DNA of 64,000 nucleotides, taken from contig JAIWNF010000004.1 in the NCBI GenBank assembly GCA_025093555.1, forward strand, positions 124,001-188,000. Reading direction: 5' to 3'. The stretch is from Circinella umbellata. Lineage: Eukaryota; Mucoromycota; Mucoromycetes; Mucorales; Lichtheimiaceae. The position numbers and the translations under genes are program-made. Below the pieces are notes generated by a model that ran no database searches, was not told the origin of the DNA, and was given only the letters and a program-made list of their open reading frames with translations. Each line of letters begins with the position of its first letter. The stretch's first letter is position 1. Positions 59,496 through 64,000 of this stretch are shown in pieces.

Positions 59496-59890
59496 CAAAT
59501 GATTGGGGAAAAAAATGGGCGAAATGAATACATGTAGGACTGAAAGAGTGTGAGTAAAAGTGTGGAAGCAAATAGATAAAAGGCAAGGAGTGGAAATGAG
59601 TGAAAGAAAGTGAAGGAGTGAAAGGGAATGGGTGTGAGTGGGTGAGGGCTTATGGGTGTAACTGAATGAGCGGATGTGAAGGGATAGAAGCGAAGGAGTG
59701 GAGGTGAATGGCTGTGAGTGAATGCGCATAAGCGAGTGTAAGTGTGTGTGGAAGCTAAAGGGTGGAAGCTAATGGGTGTATATGAATGAGTGGAAATGAA
59801 TGGGTGTGAGTGAATGGGTGGAAGCTAATGAATGTAACTGAATAAGGAGAGCAAATTGGTGGAAGCGCAGGAGTATGAGTAGGTGGGTGG
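59496..59890. repeat. Degenerate GTGAATGGGTG-rich tract
   Basis: Strand-asymmetric purine-rich repeats of GAATGGGTGTGAGTGAATGG type with irregular 10-20 bp spacing, directly following the minisatellite. C is nearly absent from the top strand. Confidence 0.85.
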
Positions 59891-60274
59891 AAGTGAATGG
59901 GTTGTGGAATGCTTTACTTTACTTGATTTTACTTTTATAATATATAGATATGGTTAACAAGGCAAACGGAAAACTGTATTTGGTTGGGGGTAAGGATTGG
60001 GATATTTTATAGGGCGAACAACTGGAGGGCAAGCAATACAGTTTTCTTCGATTCGACGTCTACGCTATGGTTTAATTGGTAGGAAGTGAATGGGTTGTGG
60101 AATGCTTTACTTTACTTGATTTTACTTTTATAATATATAGATACGTATGATTAACAAGGCAAAGGAAAACTGTATTTGGTTGGAGGTAAGGATTGGGATA
60201 TTTGATACGGCGAACAACTGGAGGGCAAGCAATACAGTTTTCTTCGATTCGACGTCTACGCTATGTTTTAGTTG
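59891..60274. repeat. ~192-bp tandem duplication
   Basis: Two adjacent copies, 59891-60083 and 60084-60274, beginning AAGTGAATGGGTTGTGGAAT and ending CGACGTCTACGCTATG plus a short tail. They differ by a 4-bp insertion (ACGT near 60143) and a few substitutions, so the duplication is recent. No ORF. Confidence 0.92.
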
Positions 60275-62008
60275 GTGACATGACAATTATAATTTTATAA
60301 ATTGAAAAAAATAACTGGTATCGTGTTGCTATATACAATTAATATCTATTGAAACATTTTTCTCTCTATTTAATTTGATAGATATAATAAATTCGACTCG
60401 AAAAAAAGAAGCCGTTACCAAAGGAACTGTATCAAAGTAATAGATATACATAAAAAAGGGCCGTGGGGAGTGCGTTGTAGTTATTAAAATCATATACTTT
60501 CTTTTGTGTATATTCATTCAGGTAGTTAAAATTTTATTCGATTCGTCGTAAACTGACAGGCTGTTAACGTTTAATAATACTCATCAAGAATTAAGTATGA
60601 TTAAGTAAATAGTGATTACAAGCTGATATCCATAGTTTTCAAATGATGAGGGAAGCCATACGTAACAAGCGAAAAATAAAAAAGAAGGTAATAATTATTT
60701 TGCGGTTCCTATTTTAAATTTTAATCGTAATGGGACAATGTCTATAAAAATAATTAATTATTGATGCTTGTTGTTATGTATATATATAGATCAATGAAGA
60801 AAAATTTCGATTTTATTTAAGACGGATCGAAAGAATGACAGAACATTGATGTGTTGTTATGGGACCAACATTACGAGAGTTTTTTTTTGTTGCTTTGTAA
60901 TAAGTCAAAAAGCAATTGAAACATACATTGGTGAAGAAGAAAACGAATGAATAATCTTTTTATTGACAAATCGAGACGACGACGAACTAAATATGTGGCG
61001 ATTATTCTGGATGAAACTACTTCTTTTTGTTATATTCTATGGAGAATAACTTCCAAGCTTTAATCTATTTATCCTTGTCAATAAAATACTTATTAAAGCC
61101 ATCCAAAAAATATATATCTGATATTATTAATGTCTTGCGAATTCAATTGTTGTTACTTTTAATAAAATTAATATATCAAAGTCGCATAGATAACATATGC
61201 AAAGGCTGCTTAGATTAATTATTTCTAGCTCTCTTGATTTTCTATGTTTGTGCGAGGTACGTACTCTATAAAGTACTTTGTCGTCCTACAGTATTATGTT
61301 TTTCTTCCAAAGGCGCCTTTCAGCATGTCTTCCGTTCAATAAGTACGTACCTATAAAATTTAAATTACTCAAAGAAGTAAATAATAAAATATTAGAGAAC
61401 GAAAAAAAATGTATAGTAACGGCTGGAAAAAAGATGATGATTCTTCACCAGTTTCTTTCTATTTATTAGTAGAGAGTACGTATGTAAGCAAAAAATAAAA
61501 CCCCCATTTAAAATTGCTTTATACCTACACTACGTACACCTAAAAAGCTGAAAAAATAAATCAGATATAACAGGCCATAATACTGAAGGAAATAGCAGTG
61601 TGTACCATATTAACAACATACAAACTATTTTTCTTCAGGTTATGTAAGTAATCATTGTTTACAGAATTATGGTGACAATATTACGTATAACTCTAAATAC
61701 ATATGAGGACCCGGTTCTCCTTATTAGATAAAGCTATTAGTTCTTCTGGTCACTGAAGAAAAACTTTCTACGTACGTATGTAGCACATTTTTTTCTTTAC
61801 TGTTCAATCATTCTTAATGATTTTCTTCTAAACACGCAAATCTTTATATTATATTGTGAGTATGTATATAGGTGACAGCACATATTTATAACTTTTTTAT
61901 TTTTTCTTTTTTAAGGACGTACGTACGTATTATCTGCTGGGAAAGTATCTTTTTCGAGAGACATACTTTAAAGAAGCCAAGGTACTATTAAATGAAAATA
62001 AAAACATA
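60275..62008. other. Gene-free AT-rich spacer
   Basis: Short ORFs (60329, 61027, 61278) have random AT-rich composition. Repeated GTACGTAC pieces occur (61760-61930) without clear organisation. Confidence 0.5.
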
Positions 62009-62833
62009 CAGAGGGTCCCCGTTAATTTCATAGGGCCATTTCTTAATTTTTTTGTGAAAATAAAGGGGTGTGAAAATTAACGGATACTATGAAATTTATT
62101 TCCAAGAATGTGCATATATTGAATACTTCAGCTTACTACTGTATACAGTATCTTTTAATGTATCAAAACACGTAATAATTAATAACTTATTTCTATATGA
62201 TCGCTCTTAATGCATTTTTGGAACTATTTCTTTTTTATTTGAGCATATCTATGACTTTTTTTAAAAAAATAAAAGCTATATATAATCCCAAGAGATGCAG
62301 AGATAATTTATCTATTATATTATTCCATTTTTTCTATATTTCTGCTCTATATATACTAAAACAAAATGACAGTAACCAAATCTAACGTTGGCTTGACAAC
62401 TGAACAGTATAGTATTCTGGCTGAGAAAAAAAGACTTAACCCGCGAACCATGACAAACCGATCACTAGCATTATGGGCTAAAAATGGATTCAAGTTGTTT
62501 AAGGCACCTGATATTAGTACTATATGCAAAGGCTTAAATCGAGAAAAACAAGAAGAGAATAAACATTGAATAACCTCTTAAGAAAAAACATGCAAATGGC
62601 GTAATAAAAAAAGTAACCCATACTGTATACTAATTTAATTACAATCCTTATATTTATCGCATAATTTTTTTTGATTTACATATCCGATGAGGATTCAATG
62701 CCGCCAAGTGCTGTGAAAGTGAAATTAAGGGGGATGTGAAAATTTTCTTATGTTATTTTTACCATTCCTTGATTTTTGGTGAAGTTATTGAGGTGTGAAA
62801 ATTAACGGATATGAAATTAACGGGGACCCTCTG
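62009..62833 (+). mobile_element. Pogo-type deletion derivative, copy B
   Basis: An 825-bp element flanked by TA (62007-62008, 62834-62835), with the same CAGAGGGTCCCCGTTAATTT termini as copy A but in opposite orientation. It encodes the identical 67-residue ORF on the plus strand. Confidence 0.92.
62366..62569 (+). CDS. 67-residue HTH-only protein (truncated pogo transposase), copy B
   Basis: Identical in every residue to the ORF of copy A (52797-53000, minus). It carries only the N-terminal CENP-B-type helix-turn-helix region and lacks a catalytic domain. Start and stop lie entirely inside the element. Expression is unknown. Confidence 0.6.
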   Translation: MTVTKSNVGLTTEQYSILAEKKRLNPRTMTNRSLALWAKNGFKLFKAPDISTICKGLNREKQEENKH

Positions 62834-64000
62834 TATGCTTCCAGTCAATTTTGTTTTGTTAACATGAGAGTATGATTTTTTTTTGTTGGGCAAGTATCAC
62901 CAAGAAAATTTCGAAAAAAAGTTTCTTTCATTTATATATGGGGGTATTTATCGTGAATGGTATAACTGGTTTTAAATAAGGGAAAACTAACTTATTCAAA
63001 TAAATAGCGTAAAAATAGATCAAAAATTATCTAATTTCAATGATTGTGATGGTAGTTTTTTTTTCTTCAATATCAAGAGCAATTTTTATCTGTGAGATCG
63101 TTCCTTTATTTTCTATCTCGACTTAAATTGTTTAGAAACAAATGTATATTCTTTTACTAATATAAATAAAGTAATTTTACAGAACTCAAGAGTATAGTTA
63201 TTTGATAGCTTCGATAGTCTTTTCTTTATCTTATCTATGATAACATTATGATATCCCTATATAACAATAGTTGATATGATTACCATATTAATAAACATTT
63301 CATAGATTACTCTGTATTCTAGAAAGGAGCTCTATAATCTTACATGATAATATTAGCAGCTAATTAATTGGAACAGTATTTCTATTATTTTCAGGTATCA
63401 ATAATGTATATATATAATAAAACTGAAATAATTTGTGCGTTAGGTATTGTCAACCTTTTTATCGAACAATTACTTCTATATGTATAATTCGTCCTTTATA
63501 TATCTATATATACGTACAATGAGAAAAAATAAGAGAGACCCAAAAACTAGTGAAATTACTATAAAGTATTATTTATCAATAAAGGCTATATCATCCTGCT
63601 TGTAATATATATATAATTATAAGTAGATTATTAAGGCTTTATAGCATATGTATTTAGTGATCGATCCAATGCTATTTTTCAGTGAAAATGTTGATTACAA
63701 TTTACAAAAGAGATTAAACGAATATAAATAAGTAGCAACATTTTACCTAAGAGCGCAAAGTATTTACCAGAAACGACTCTTTAAACAAGTTCCATTGGGC
63801 ATAATAAAGCAGCAAGACTTTTATAGAAACTCAAGACACACAGTTTTATCATGGAAAAACGTTATCCTGTTTTTTTAGCCATAGATATGTACATAGTTAC
63901 AAGCCAATGGCGCAAAACAGCATTATTCATTACTAACTTTGTCGAACTAGGAGACGGATTGTGACAATCAACAATTTTGAATATTTTAACGTTTGAGACG
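62834..64000. other. Gene-free AT-rich sequence to the window end
   Basis: No ORF, repeat array or RNA gene recognised. Confidence 0.5.

Noticed and set aside
1..64000. tRNA, rRNA and snRNA genes
   Set aside because: I looked for tRNA arm patterns and known RNA landmarks while reading and saw none convincing; a covariance-model scan would be needed to exclude them.

Overview
This window is eukaryotic and almost certainly fungal. It is very AT-rich, genes carry several short GT-AG introns (about 50-450 bp), and long homopolymer, microsatellite and transposon-filled spacers separate small gene islands. The protein families (a U-box cyclophilin, NF-YA/HAP2, a Yippee protein, a YCK-type casein kinase I, a choline kinase, and an expanded YxEVK-motif family I associate with Mucoromycotina) point to an early-diverging fungus, most likely Mucorales. 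The species cannot be named from sequence alone.

Layout. 1-3184: gene-free, with a small TA-flanked MITE at 273-593. 3185-5590 (+): seven-exon TBC/Rab-GAP with a GC-AG intron. 6100-8200: a decayed coding fragment, then a 122-bp tandem repeat. 9179-11020 (-): an intact seven-exon gene with a possible PD-(D/E)XK core. 11600-12061 (+): the 3' part of a Fanzor (eukaryotic TnpB-like) nuclease. 12300-14452 (+): PPIL2-type U-box cyclophilin. 14749-15824 (-): NF-YA/HAP2. 16712-18441 (-): choline/ethanolamine kinase with a second GC-AG intron. 19600-31000: a transposon graveyard with a pogo/Tigger remnant, a DDE transposase gene split by an 808-bp MITE, a CGGAT-repeat element, two unidentified minus-strand genes or remnants, and a Tc1/mariner-like pseudogene followed by CGCCAT repeats. 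32424-34057 (-): alpha/beta-hydrolase. 37448-38060 (+): Yippee. 38322-39248 (-): small hypothetical protein. 40458-44822: a 4.4-kb DNA transposon with about 240-bp terminal inverted repeats and a degraded KDZ-type transposase. 46479-48249 (-): casein kinase I. 52533-53359 and 62009-62833: two nearly identical pogo-type deletion derivatives in opposite orientation, each keeping a 67-residue HTH ORF. 55872-59495: a 3.6-kb minisatellite of roughly 28-bp units, each carrying a near-consensus 5' splice site, followed by a GTGAATGG-rich tract and a 192-bp tandem duplication.

The host genes are ordinary housekeeping genes (vesicle traffic, spliceosome/ubiquitin, CCAAT transcription, phospholipid synthesis, kinase signalling) and do not form a cluster. 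The notable content is the mobile and repetitive fraction. I reconstructed gene models by hand, matching donor/acceptor sites to reading-frame phase; every complete model listed keeps an open frame across all its junctions.
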